A DNA stretch of 64,000 nucleotides from Biscogniauxia marginata (taxonomy: Eukaryota > Ascomycota > Sordariomycetes > Xylariales > Xylariaceae), in contig MU404066.1 of the NCBI GenBank assembly GCA_022695795.1, positions 1 to 64,000 on the forward strand, in the 5' to 3' direction. Under the pieces are notes generated by a model, which searched no databases, was not told the origin of the DNA, and saw nothing but the letters and a program-made list of their open reading frames with translations. The position numbers and the translations under genes were made by a program. Of this stretch, positions 48,076 to 59,176 are shown in pieces. Every line of letters starts with the position of its first letter. Positions within the stretch are counted from its first letter, which is position 1.

Positions 48076-48856
48076 CTTTTGGTTGGTGTGATCAGACGAG
48101 GTATAGTGCGATGGATACCCAAGCTAGGAAGCAGACTGTCTCGCTCCTCTGTTCTAAGCAGTCCAAGTAGTTCATGGGAACGAATAAGATAACAGCACCT
48201 GTTCGGACATACAACTTTCCGTTCACCAGGGTGAGGGAGCTTTCTTTCTTTCTCTGCAGCAGCTCTATAAGCTAGTTTTTCTGGGCCATCATCACCTTGT
48301 TAGCGTTATGACGAAAGAGACCAAGTTAGTCGACCTTACGATAATTTAGCTAACTTAGACCAAGGCCCTATAATTCTTGGGCTCCTCAAACGACACTGTA
48401 TCATTGGTCAGTAGGCTCGATGTGGCATAGCAAGGTGGCTATTCAGTGAAAGCACCAACGCTGCCACGGGAGACCGTAGGTAAGTTGCTTTAAACCGAGC
48501 TTTAGTCTATTTCACTCCGCCGGTGACCGCCGGGTAACTATACGTTCCGGCTCGCAGGGTAGGGATATCCAAGACAATACAGCGACTTGATTCGGAGTTT
48601 CTCGGACAAATATAGGACGTCTTGTCAAAGTTGCATACTGAAGATGAGGATACGGAGACAGTAAACGCTACAGATGCAGAACGGCTAAGAGCTAAAATGG
48701 ATATTTACCAATAACGATGGAGGAATATAACGTCTTACACCCCGGCTAAGATCGGACCGGGTGTGTACACACCTACGATTCCCCACTCCGGAGACACTAC
48801 ACAACCCTCCCATCTATCATCATTCATCTTATCTAAACTAGATAGAAATTCCCCAG
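48076..48856. other. Divergent intergenic region
   Basis: Upstream DNA of the HAD gene (minus) and of the dioxygenase gene (plus). No gene seen. Confidence 0.5.
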
Positions 48857-48865
48857 TATATAAAT
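48857..48865 (+). promoter_or_regulatory. TATA box of the 49050 dioxygenase gene
   Basis: TATATAAAT lies about 190 bp upstream of the start codon. The leader then contains four CCTACA units (48980-49003). Assignment by sequence and distance only. Confidence 0.4.
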
Positions 48866-48979
48866 AAGGGGAGTGACCTTTATTCCCTCCTAGGCAAAAA
48901 CTACTTGAATCGAATATTAAGTAAATCATTTCTTAAACTTTTTCCGACAACAGCTCCTTTTTACCAAATTATTTACTAT

Positions 48980-49003
48980 ACCTACACCTACACCTACACC
49001 TAC
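48980..49003 (+). repeat. Short CCTACA tandem repeat in the 5' leader
   Basis: Four CCTACA-type hexamers about 50 bp before the dioxygenase start codon. Too short and of the wrong unit for telomeric DNA. Confidence 0.7.
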
Positions 49004-49049
49004 CAAGCGCTTGCCTCAAGCCAAAATCTTTTTTAAGATAAAATAAAAT

Positions 49050-50523
49050 ATGACCACCACGAAACTCGAGCTTCGCACGGCCCTGGGCCCGGTATACCGA
49101 GACGTGCTCCCGCACCCGCCACGGGACTGCACCGCCTCGGAAATCCCCGTCATCGACCTGGGCCCCATGACCTCGTCCTCTGCGGCGGAGCGCCGGGGCG
49201 TCGCCTCGGCGATCCGGTCCGCGGCCGTGGGCAGCGGGTTCTTTTACGTGCGGAACCACGGCATACCGAGCGAGGTCATCGAACGCTGCCGGGCGCAGGT
49301 GGTGCGGTTCAGTGAGCTAATTTCGGAGTTCTTTGTTGCCCCTTATAGCCTGTCTCATGAGTAACACATGCCTATTCTGGCTTGTTTGTTCGAGCTTTCG
49401 CTCCCGGGACATGTCTCACGGGTTAGAGATAGTCCAAGTATAGCAATTACTGACTCCCTTTTTTCGCAGTGCGCCAGCCACAGGAGCTTAAGGACGCGCT
49501 CGACAGCGCGGCGCGGAGCCGGTACTACAACGGGTACCTGGGCCGGCGGCGGGCGCAGATCTCCCCCGGCGAGACCGCCGACGTGCGCGAGTCGTTCGCG
49601 TTCCGGTACGCGCCTGAGCTGGACCCGGAGCACCCGACGCCGGCGGGATCGTTGCCGGACGAGGTGCGCCGGTGGATCCGGGGCGAGGACTTCGTATGGG
49701 AGGGCACGGCGCACCTGCCCGGGTTCAAGGAAGACTGCCTCGCGTACTGGGGCGCGTGCCTGACGCTAGCGCGGCGGCTGGTGCGCATGTTCGCGCTCTC
49801 GCTCGGACTCGAGGAGGGCTACTGGGACGACAAGGTGACGTATCCCGGCGCCGATGCGGTCTTCAACTATTACCCTCCCCGGAGCGAGGAGGAGGTTCAG
49901 GACAATTTCGTGGGCCTCGGTAGTCACACTGACCTACAGCTCTTCACGCTCCTGTGGCAGGACGCCGTGGGCGGGTTGCAGGTCTTGACAAAGGAGGGCC
50001 AATGGATTCGAGTGAGTCTTTTTTTGTTTTTAAAATAACAACTCACAAATTGTAAACCTAATTTCTGATATTGTGTGGAAAGGCACCACCGATCGACGGT
50101 ACCCTTGTGGTCAATATCGGCGACTTCATGATGCGCCTCTGCAACGACACCTACAAGTCTACCGTCCACAGGGTCACAAACGAGTCTACCAAAGAGCGAG
50201 TTTCCTTGCCTTTCTTCTTTGGTATGTGACAGACCCGCAAGACACCTTTCACCACCTGTCTCCACGTTCTGACCAACTCTAGGCCTCAACTTCAACTGTG
50301 TCGAAGGAGTAGTACCCTCTTGTACGTCCGAATCTAACCCTCCAAAATACGAGCCCATATCTTGCGGTGATTGTAAGTCGTCATATCGAATTGCCACCGA
50401 CCTGTCCATCTAATACTTTGATTAGGGTGTCAGATGCGATTCAAGATGGAGAGGGAAGACTTCCTCAAGCAGCAAGAGGCAAAGAAGTCGATGGCCCCTA
50501 GTGCCGTTGTAATGGCGATGTGA
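49050..50523 (+). CDS. 2-oxoglutarate/Fe(II) dioxygenase, isopenicillin-N-synthase-like
   Basis: Five exons: 49050-49311, 49470-50011, 50083-50221, 50283-50372 and 50426-50523, total 376 aa, all GT-AG with matching phases. The N-terminal DIOX_N part has IPVIDLGPM and GFFYVRNHGIP. The jelly-roll core has GLGSHTDLQLFTLLWQ (iron ligands H240, D242), LVVNIGDFMMR and STVHRVTN (H297), then ERVSLPFFF with R307 for 2-oxoglutarate. This is the plant/fungal soluble 2OG oxygenase type used in secondary metabolism and small-molecule oxidation; substrate unknown. The first two exons are much more GC-rich than the last ones. It is convergent with the PSMG3-like gene 80 bp away. Confidence 0.92.
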
Positions 50524-50603
50524 TGAACGGCCTTTTCTCTTAAGGGGGCTACTTTTCCTCAAGGCAAAACCGTGTTGTCCTGAATAGCCCGCTAGTATTA
50601 TAA

Positions 50604-51113
50604 TCATAGCACCTTTTGGATTAGCTCGACTACGTCGAAAAAGACTTCCCGGTCGGGGCGCAGCCTCTGGAGGCCAAGCCCGACCACCAGAGTACGACGC
50701 TCCTCTGAGTCACGTCTTGCAATGTGGCTGGCTATCTGAACGGCATATAGTTGAGCCAACGATTCTCGTTCTTCACCCCCACCGCCGAGTAAGGTCTTCG
50801 GCGTCAGGTGGGACATGGGTAGCAAGCTGGGGTTCGCCAATGCCATGTCTATGGAAGCAGGCGAGGGCGCCGAGAGCGGTACATGGATCTTCGAGTCTCT
50901 CTATTAATATGCCATCATTTCAAAGTCTTCTGGTGGTTCTGGTTTTGTCTTCGTACTTACCCACTGTGATAATCTTCCTTCTTGAGATAACGTCACGAGT
51001 ATCTTGTCTGAGAAGAACAGGGATGAAGCTTCGGTAGCGACGCCATCGATGGATCCAGAAGCCTGCTTCGATTGAGCCGGGAAAGGCTCCTCAGCTACTT
51101 GGGAGCTACTCAT
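50604..51113 (-). CDS. Proteasome assembly chaperone 3-like (PSMG3/Poc3)
   Basis: Two exons: 51113-50961 and 50888-50604, total 145 aa. The 72-bp intron has donor GTAAGT and acceptor CGAAG and joins GRLSQW to IHVPLSAP. The motif KILVTLSQEGRLSQW followed by VPL, and a C-terminal LLGGGGEERESLAQLYAVQIASHIARR, match the small PSMG3 family that helps alpha-ring assembly of the 20S proteasome. Length is typical. No signal peptide. The acceptor lacks a C/T tract but is preceded by ATTAATA, a plausible branch point. The assignment rests on short motifs in a fast-evolving family. Confidence 0.7.
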
Positions 51114-51769
51114 GATACTTAGCTGCTTGGAAGCTCCGTACTAAGGCTTGAAATAATAGATTCCAGTTTGATGGGTAGAGCTTAAGTAAGGGGGTTGTGC
51201 GTGAGTCGGCAGGTTGTAGTAAATTACTTTCAAGTTTGAGTCTTAAGGCTTGTTTGAGATGTTAGGACTCGGTGCGTGTGCCAAGACTATTAAATCACTT
51301 ACCCCGCGCTAACCGCATTTGGAAGTTTAAGAAAGGCGGTCAACTCCGTAGCGGGGGCAGAAAAGAAAGGGGGCCAATCTAGAGACAAAGAAAGCATTAT
51401 ACATAGCAGGGCACAAGACCCCAGATCATCACGTAGCAGGCATTACGGCTGGTAAAGAGGACGGCGCCTTCAAGCTAAAAATATATATGCATCGAGAGGA
51501 ACCTGAGACTTGCTCTCCCCTCCCTCTATCTCTAGCAACGTGTCCTTCTTACTCTAGATAATGCGCCATCCAACGCAGACACAAACATCATGTGAAATGA
51601 TGCTCTGGGATATTGGCCATGTCTGTCGTCAGTTGTCCCTATTCGTGCCATTCCCCCTTGAACGAAGAAACGCCAAACCCCCGTTAATCGACAAAAGAGT
51701 AACAGACAAACAGAACCCCCATAAGCACTCGCACCAAAGCAATATTATTGCCAATGCCGACATGCCCCA
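51114..51769. other. Intergenic region
   Basis: Between two minus-strand genes: upstream flank of the PSMG3-like gene and 3' flank of the large sacsin-like gene. A 75-codon plus frame at 51561-51788 lacks support. Confidence 0.5.
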
Positions 51770-54700
51770 TTACCTCGAATACTCGTGATACGGCGGTGGC
51801 GCCCCCGATGGTCCCGGTGCAGAACTGGATGGCTTGCTAGGTGGTAAAGCGTGTGACTGACCTGACGCGCTCGGTGGTGCATAGTTACCAACTAACAGCG
51901 TCGCCTTCAGCATCATCTTAGGGAAGTACTGTTGTATGAACGACTCGCTGTGCTTCGTCAGTATACTCTTCTAAGACTTACGGATTGTCTGTGCCACTCA
52001 CGTGTAATAGCTGTGATCGGCGTTGTGGGGCTTGATGATATTGTGAGCCAATTCATGAGCGAGCACAACCCACCACCACACAGCGGCTGCTGCTCTAGCA
52101 TCACCAGCCGATTGGTCTGCGTGTAGTTGCAGGTAAAACCGTAGGTTGAAGAAGATACTCCCGTCACGGTTAAAGGCGATCGTGCCACCAGTATCATCGT
52201 AGAAGATGTGCAAGGCAGACTTCTTTATGGTATACACGTCGCCAACATCTTTTAAAAGTGATGCGAATGAATTAATCGCGCTGTGGTTGGAGGTTAAAAA
52301 TTGACCAGGATCAAAATTCGAGACCGAGTTGGACACGAATACACGCAAGCTATTTGAAGCTTCGGCGATGAATGAGAGGTCCTTCCCTGCTGTATCGTCG
52401 CAGTAGGTTGCCTGCTCTTTAACCTCCCTAGTTGTAGGCGGGGAGAAAAGTTGCGAAGAATCGTGTGCACGAGTGGACCCAATAGCGTTGAGCAGGTTCT
52501 GTTGAATAATCGCAGGATTCGTGACCGTGCCATCTTTGCTAGATTTGGAGCCGGATGATCCCTCGGCCGGAGGTAGACGAACTGATTCGGGGTTTGGTTC
52601 GATAAAATTATGGAGCTTCTCATCAGCTTCATCAGAAGTATCAAAACCGAACCGCTTAGAGAGACCGGAGAATAGTCCTTTGCTTCTCCTATTTTGTGGA
52701 GGCTGAGGCAACGTGGGCGGTGGCGGACCATGGTCATCAGGAGATTCGAAGCCGCCCGGCATGCGTGGAGGCGGCGTTCTATTCTGCTCTCTCGCTACCG
52801 ATACAGCAGCAGTCTCGTTCCTACTTCTAAATTCCCGTTCCCTTTCTCTTATCCTGGCCTGCTCGGCATCCAACGCCTTGCGTCTTTCCTCTTCCGCTAT
52901 CCTAGCCTCTGCTGCCTTCGCCCGAAGGATCCGGTCGACATTATACCCACGAGCTCTCAAATCTAGGAGGTCTAATTTGAGAAATGGCTCAAAAAAGAAA
53001 TAAGCTTGCTGGCTTGGTCGGTTTAAAATAAGTTGACACACGGCCTGTCCAACCTGATACATATCAGGTCGCGCGGATTCTGAAGCTACGTACAAGACCC
53101 ATCCGTTGTTATTCTTAGCGCTCGCAGCCGACCTTTTCTCGGTATGGGTTTGACTCTGACTGCGCAGTGATCGCCGAAGCGCGACTGAACGCACAGCCTC
53201 CACGGACAAGTTTTTTTCGAGCCATTTCGCATCATGTTTGATAGCGTCGCGAGTGTATCTTGCGTATTCGTGGATAAAAAGCTTCGATCGCTCGAGAACG
53301 TGCTTCCTGAGCCAAACGGCGCCATCCTGCTTCTCGCTGTGAGGTCCAATCCTTAGGTCCTCTTGGACTATGGTTGAGAGTGTTGGTGCACCTAATGCCA
53401 TGTAGAATGACTCTAGCGTGTCCTCTTCAGGAGCACAGATCAAGTGATCTTTAAACAGGCGGTAACTGATATAGTCATCTAGGATAACAATATTTGACGG
53501 AGCAGCGAGCTGATATGACCTGACTGCTTCTTCTTCTTCGTTGTCGAGGGCCTTCTCCTTGGACGAAGTGGTAATTTCCTTGAAGGCTAGAAGAAATGGC
53601 GAGGCCTTCATCTTCTTCCAGAGATCCTTATCTCGTTTTATGGTTGCCATATCCTCTGCTAGGAACCGTAGAAGATTCAAATACTTCTCTGGGCTTTGAA
53701 GGACGCTCAGTAGTCTCGCTGGTTCCCCGGCTGCCAATTGAGCGATCTCTAACTTTGTAGGTTCAGTTTTTGACCCACATGCAGACAAGAATGCGTTGGC
53801 GGAATTCCCAAAATCTACAAAGTCAAATATGTCTCCATACATCATTGAACTTCCAAGGTAACAATGTCGGGGGCTTAGGTGAAGCACATCGCTAGTTTTA
53901 GTGTCGGAACCACTCGTGGTCTGAATGCTTGATAACCGCTTTTTACGTGTGATAGGCACAATGGGAGCGTCGCGAAGCTTGGCAACGACGGTATCACTCA
54001 TGTCATTCACGCGACTTGCAAAGTACTCGAAAAGGCGTGCTGCCTCGGATTCAGATCCTGGAGGTCGCCGTATTAGCTGCCCGACACACTCCTGAATGGG
54101 TGGGTCTCGAGCGACCCCGAATTTATTGGCGTGAGGATGGAGCTCCCGTTTTAGAATATTAAACCCCAGAGCGGCAGCAGCGTCGTTGGTGAAGCACCCA
54201 GACGGGGGCACAAGCTGTTTGGGTTTCCCTTGCAGGGGCAAGAAGGCTTTAGGGCTCGAGCTGATATTGAATGCCGCATAGCCATTGTTGAAATGGAAAG
54301 AAATGAAGTAGTTCATGGCATTCTCTCGTAATAACTGGTCAGGGGAGGCCATCATTTCTACGAGCTCGGGGGCGGTTGGATACGGTCGTAGGCCGAGAGC
54401 GGTGAGAAATTTTGCTTCGATAGAACCAGGCTGTAAACCCCCACTTGGCCATTGTATGATTTTGAGCTGGAGGGCTCGAAGTGGCTTCTTGGGCTCAAAT
54501 AGTTCCGAGACTTTATATAGTTGAGAGCCTCCTTTGGTCGATTCCAGACCAGGTGGTCCTGCTTCCGCTGGACATATCCGAGATTCCTTGAGCTTTTTCA
54601 AGTCGTCACCCGGAATATCAGCACGAACTGATGCCAGGTATTTGATTAATTCGACATGACTCCATTTCGCTTTCTCAGTTCCCTCTGTTTCCGGTGAAGG

Positions 54701-57136
54701 GTTCAACAGGCGCTTGAAGATTGTTTCGAGGTCGACAGTCTTCCTAACCCCTATTGCAGAAAGGAATTTATCCTTGAGTGACGAGCAGCCCTCGATAGTG
54801 GGGAGGTCATCGAATAGTTTCACGGATTGGAAGAAAGATTCCGTCGGCTTTCTCATACCCAGTTTGGTGGGTATGACAGCGTGTCCCTGTAGCAATGATG
54901 TAACCGTATTCTTCGAGCTCTGGCTTAGATTATCCCAGCCCTTTGATAATACCGTTAAAACTCGAATTGCGAACTCGGGCGATTTAGTCATATTTTCGTT
55001 GTCGGTCCTCGTCGATTGTGTTTCGATTAAAAAGCGGACCCAGGGGACTATTTCCAAAGTTTCCCAACCAAGCGCTTGCAACTCACTGGTACTGCAGCTT
55101 TTCGTAAACTCAAAAGGAATAGTTGTCCGAGGTACCGGCAAGTCCGTTTGAATTTTGTTAGGACTTAAGTAGTTCTTGATGTGGGCCAAAAGGATGATCC
55201 CGCCCTGCTCATTGTTGCCGTCATCGACTACAGCAACAGCAACCTCAAGAAGACGATCTTTGCTTGGAGGATCAAGATCCCCCTGCAGGGCTTTTTTACC
55301 AGCCCACTGGATGAAGCTGACGAGTCGAGTCTTGTTGAGAGGTTTTCCGAATAGTTCCTGGCAAACATCATCTACAGTTATATGTGTCAACAAGTCAAAC
55401 TCGGTCAACTTGTAAACAAAGCCTGTATCTTCTAGTTCTGGAGGGATGACAGGAATTCCGTCGACGAATTTGGCTAGCTCCTTCGATCCAAGGCGGACTT
55501 TAGTAGTAGGGAGTACGCCCCGGCTACTGTAGATCTCTATGAATGGCTTTTTGGAGGATGTCCAGAAGGCCTCCTCAATAATCTGGGAAACATGGCCACT
55601 AGGTGTTGAGTCGCCGAAAGTAAATGCTTTCAGTACGTGCAATGCTTCAGGCATGCGTTTGGAGGTCTCTTTTGGCGTTATGCCGAAACCAGCAGTTTCA
55701 GCATCTCTCTGAAGTTTCACCTGGAGCTCAGCCATCTCGTTTGAGAAGGCAAGTCGCGTCATGATACCTGCTGCCCGCAGCATCTCAATATTCCACGTTC
55801 GAACCCATCTGGCATTCAGATCAATGGCTTCACGCTCGACCGTAGGGATGACGGAGGGGGCGGAGATGTGCATACCGGCACCCGTAGTTTGGGTAGTCGG
55901 AAATCCAATAAATATTCGCCCGCCTTTTTTACTTGGCAGTACCGATGCGAAGACATCGGTAGCTTTGGAGATAGGGTCAGAAGTTTGCGAACTCTCGGAG
56001 GCCTGTGTCTCATCGTACGATGATGTTAAGATGGACAATTTTGCAACCTTCGGCGGGGGCTTTTTCGTAGCTCTCTCCAATTCCGCCGCGAAATTTCCAG
56101 ACACAGAAGTCTTGATAGCCGCGGTTGTCACCCGGAGAAATATTGTGGTAGCTGACAATGCTGTGATGTCCTCCGCGATGGCCTCTTGGGCGGCCTTTTC
56201 TTCCTTTGCCGCTTTGGCATGCTTTGACGACGTATTGGTAGTCAACCTAGAAAAGAAGCTCCGCAACGACGGCATTTCCGAGTTACCAAACCCATAGGCC
56301 TCACTCTTCGCCGAAGTTGCCACCTGGGGCTTCCACCCAATCGCACTCATGAATGTAGCATCAATCTGTGCACTGGATCGCTCGACGCTCTGGACTCTCA
56401 TAAGGCGCTCCTTAGTGGTCGTCTCAACGTCTCTAGATAGAGCGACATCTACACTGGGACTAGCCTTCTTGTGCAGCGAAAGAAGCTTGTAATCGTCAAT
56501 CCAGAATTCGATGTGCTGGAGGGCCACGAATGTCAGACTTGTTGCCAGAAACTGACTGACAGACAATAAGTTGGGCAGAGTCGTCGTGGCGTTTCTATAA
56601 TCTAGAACAAAGGCCGTGTCCGAACTGCACTGATCTTGGGGGAGTTGGAGCTTCCTCGTAAACAGCGCGTTGCCTTTCCAATAAAAGGCCATGGCCTCAT
56701 TGCCCGAACTAACAAAAGGCTCCTCGCAATCAGCAAAAACGCTGTAGAATCCGACACCGAAGGCACCGATCTTGGTCTCGTCTGGGTTGCCCTCAGCAAT
56801 CCTCTTGAGTCGGCCCCAATCCGTCTTGGTAAAGGGCTGGCCATTGTTCTGCACGATCAGGCGGCGGAGGGTGTGGTTTGCGATGATATGCTTTAGAATT
56901 TCGGAACGATCGGTCGTGGTCGGAAGGGGGATCTGGGTCGAAGGCAATGTTTCCCACTTGATCTTAACCGTCGTGGCCTGGGCGTCGGCTGCATTCTGAA
57001 TAAGCTCTCGCAAGGTTGTCCATTCGCCAGAATATCGGGCAAGGACTTTGTCTATGAGGGCTCTGGTATCGACAGTGACTGCTTCCTCGTCTTCACCGTC
57101 TCGCAGAGCCGCAGCCCGCAATTTTCCGTAATCCAT
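51770..57136 (-). CDS. Giant sacsin-like HATPase protein with C-terminal HExxH motif
   Basis: Two exons: 57136-52002 (no internal stop) and 51947-51770, total 1770 aa; the 54-bp intron has donor GTGAGT and acceptor CACAG. The N-terminus is an Hsp90/sacsin-type ATP-binding domain: TLRELIQNAADA (about 42-52), IVQNNGQPFTKTDW (94-107) and KIGAFGVGFYSVF (122-134). The middle 1200 residues are poorly marked. A charged coiled coil (RAKAAEARIAEEERRKALDA) precedes a disordered Pro/Ser part. Near the end, VVLAHELAHNIIKPHNADHSYYTESFIQQYF carries HExxH (H1694, E1695, H1698) with further His and Glu, as in gluzincin metalloproteases. The tail is Pro/Ser-rich. Sacsin-like proteins are suggested chaperones. 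In the usual DNGxG box, Asp is Asn here. Confidence 0.88.
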
Positions 57137-57227
57137 CTTGTACTTCTCAGCAAAGCATTATCGTGCGCCAATGGAGGTGGGATGAATCAAGCAGAAACGA
57201 ACCCTCGGCGTATGACTCTAATGACAG

Positions 57228-57353
57228 ATGGCCGAACCTGTGGCCGTTAGGAAAGTACAGTACAAGATCGAGGAGGTAGTTTTACGCTACGACGGTGGTG
57301 GCGGCAAGGCTGAAGCGGTTTCGCTGCATGTCTTTGCACCGAATACCAGGTAG
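57228..57353 (+). CDS. Possible small ORF or orphan first exon
   Basis: A 41-codon frame (starting MAEPVAVRKVQYKIEEVVLR and ending FAPNTR) starts 92 bp from the divergent sacsin-like start codon. Amino-acid make-up looks protein-like, and CAG|GTAGGA at its end could be a splice donor. No confident downstream exon was found, although 57462-57589 is also open. It could be a remnant exon, a short peptide or chance. Confidence 0.25.
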   Translation: MAEPVAVRKVQYKIEEVVLRYDGGGGKAEAVSLHVFAPNTR

Positions 57354-57853
57354 GATGCTTAGTTGTGTTGCGTGCGGAAAGAAAAGGACCGATACCAAAG
57401 AGGCTGTGGGATTATTCTTACAACAAAGCACAATTGGTCCCTACGACCAGGCTTAGTCTATCAACAGGAACCTTAGTTGCTGTTATTGATGATGCATTGT
57501 TCCGCCTCGGATTGGAGCCAGGGTCCCTTGATCAATGCGCAGTACAAAGTACATACAAGGTGACAACCGCCAATTTTCGGAACGCTTAGTTACACGGTAT
57601 TCTGAGTTAGAAGCACAGTAATCCACCCAAACTAAACCTATTATAGATAGATAGCTGTAATACCTATTTTTCGGTACATAATGTAGCACACCTAAACAAA
57701 CCAACAAGAGAAAAAGGTGGATGAAAGAGGGATGGATTTGTGCAAAGCTATCTAAACATAATTCGCAACTACACTAGTCTTTTCGGATAATTTCCAGGCC
57801 GGCCCATATGTCTGTGCGGTTAAGTCAAGGTTTGCGACTTCTTCAAACCTCAG

Positions 57854-57976
57854 TAAAAGAATGGAACCTTTGGGAAGGTTTTCCCGCCGACCGAACATTC
57901 ACTGAGCTCCTTCAATAAAAGAATGGAACCTTTGGGGAGGTTCTCTCCCGCCGACGAAACATTCACTGAGCTCCTT
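57854..57976. repeat. Tandem duplication of a roughly 60-bp unit
   Basis: Copy 1 (57854-57912) and copy 2 (57916-57976) both read TAAAAGAATGGAACCTTTGG, then a CCCGCCGAC core, and end CATTCACTGAGCTCCTT, with a few differences. It lies upstream of the coiled-coil gene. Confidence 0.85.
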
Positions 57977-58013
57977 GTTGCCTTGCCATCTAGTCCTCAC
58001 CAATTTTTATACC

Positions 58014-58021
58014 TATAAATA
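58014..58021 (+). promoter_or_regulatory. TATA box of the coiled-coil gene
   Basis: TATAAATA lies about 110 bp before the start codon at 58128. Assigned by sequence and position. Confidence 0.4.
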
Positions 58022-58127
58022 TCCCTCCATACTAACAACACAGACTTGGTTGGGTATCTTTCTTACACTCTTATAAGAACACTTTGGAGACAACTGTGCT
58101 GTACTCGTGGCAATCTTACAAGCAACC

Positions 58128-59031
58128 ATGGCCGACCTAGACCTACCACAACCAGACTACAAGGCTCTCTCGGACAGCCTCAACACAGCTGCGGTTCAAG
58201 TCGCACGCCTTCCGAACATACCTATGGTTCAGAATGAAGATCGCATGCAGGAAGTATTGACAGCACTGAAGGGCATTACTGTAAACACCTTATCTGAGCA
58301 AGACTTATGTTTTAACAAGCACTAAGCGTGATGCAGGCATCACAAACCGAGATGAAATCCGATATGCAGATGATGAAATCCGATATGCAGACGATGAAAT
58401 CCGATATGCAGACGATGAAATCCGATATGCAGACGATGAAATCCGATACGCAGACGATGAAAACCGAGATTCAGAAGGTGCAAACCGATATGCAAAAGAT
58501 GCAGGACAAGATGAACCAGGGCTTCACTGAAGTGAACAAGCGTTTCACTGATGTGGACAAGCGTTTCACCAATATGGAAAAGCGCTCAGCAGCTGCGTAA
58601 GTACACAACTAGCTCTCTAGTTATATCATTTAAAGTGAAGCTAACTAAAGAGACCAGCAATGCAAATACATTTGCACGGATGGCGAACTTTTCATTTGCA
58701 AGGGCGGCGCAGACTCCGCTTCAACCCTTGCGTGCAATAATGACTAACAAGCCAATCTCTTCATTCCCTGCGACAGCGGAAGGGATTAACCAGCTGAATA
58801 GTATGTTTCTCTCTTTTTTTTCTTTTTTTTTTTTCTCAAAGGAGCAAAATTATTATTTGAAAATAATAAAGCAGAAAACAAATACCGTAAAGGTGCTAAT
58901 ATGCATACTTAGGCAAGCAAATAGATGCAATACTACGTGCTTTGGAAGAGGAGCCGAGAGCGGGGGAGCAACTTGCACAGAAACGGGAGCGCTTAAAGGT
59001 GCTAACTGGTGTAGTTTACCACCTTGAGTGA
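58128..59031 (+). CDS. Coiled-coil protein with repeated MKSDMQT heptads; function unknown
   Basis: Four exons: 58128-58280, 58337-58596, 58658-58800 and 58913-59031, total 224 aa, each intron GT-AG and phases consistent. Exon 1 gives MADLDLPQPDYKALSDSLNT and a conserved-looking NIPMVQNEDRM. Exon 2 is dominated by a 21-bp repeat coding MKSDMQT in about five tandem copies, running into TEIQKVQTDMQKMQDKMNQG and FTEVNKRFTDVDKRFTNMEKR, a continuous helix with heptad spacing. Exons 3-4 add a segment with NANTFARMANFSFA, PLRAIMTNKPI and an acidic end ALEEEPRAGEQLAQKRERL. There is no signal peptide. I recognise no named family. The repeat number may vary between strains. Confidence 0.7.
58354..58459 (+). 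repeat. 21-bp tandem repeat within exon 2
   Basis: Units of ATGAAATCCGATATGCAGACG, about five copies with single-base changes (one has GATGATG, one ACGCAG). The unit keeps the reading frame and equals one heptad. Confidence 0.9.
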
Positions 59032-59176
59032 GTATGTTGCAAAGCCGAAGATCAGATGACTCGGTTCACGATTGCAAGGGGGGGTGATAAGCATCTTACA
59101 GGCATGCCTGGTAGCTTTGCAATGTAAGCAAAGGAGAACGGTTCTCCGCTTTACTGCTCCTTAGGTACAGTACATC

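Larger units (their letters stand above)
57137..58013. other. Intergenic region with possible small gene and a duplication
   Basis: Divergent flank between the sacsin-like gene and the coiled-coil gene. It contains the short frame at 57228 and the tandem duplication at 57854-57976; otherwise nothing recognised. Confidence 0.45.

Noticed and set aside
47251..48192. 313-codon plus-strand frame opposite the HAD gene
   Set aside because: It is longer than the HAD frame only because the DNA is extremely GC-rich; the minus strand has all four HAD motifs, the plus frame has none.
48980..49003. Telomere-like repeat
   Set aside because: Four CCTACA units only, not TTAGGG type, and located in the leader of an ordinary gene.
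58354..58459. CRISPR-like array
   Set aside because: The 21-bp units are directly adjacent without spacers and encode an in-frame heptad repeat in a eukaryotic gene.
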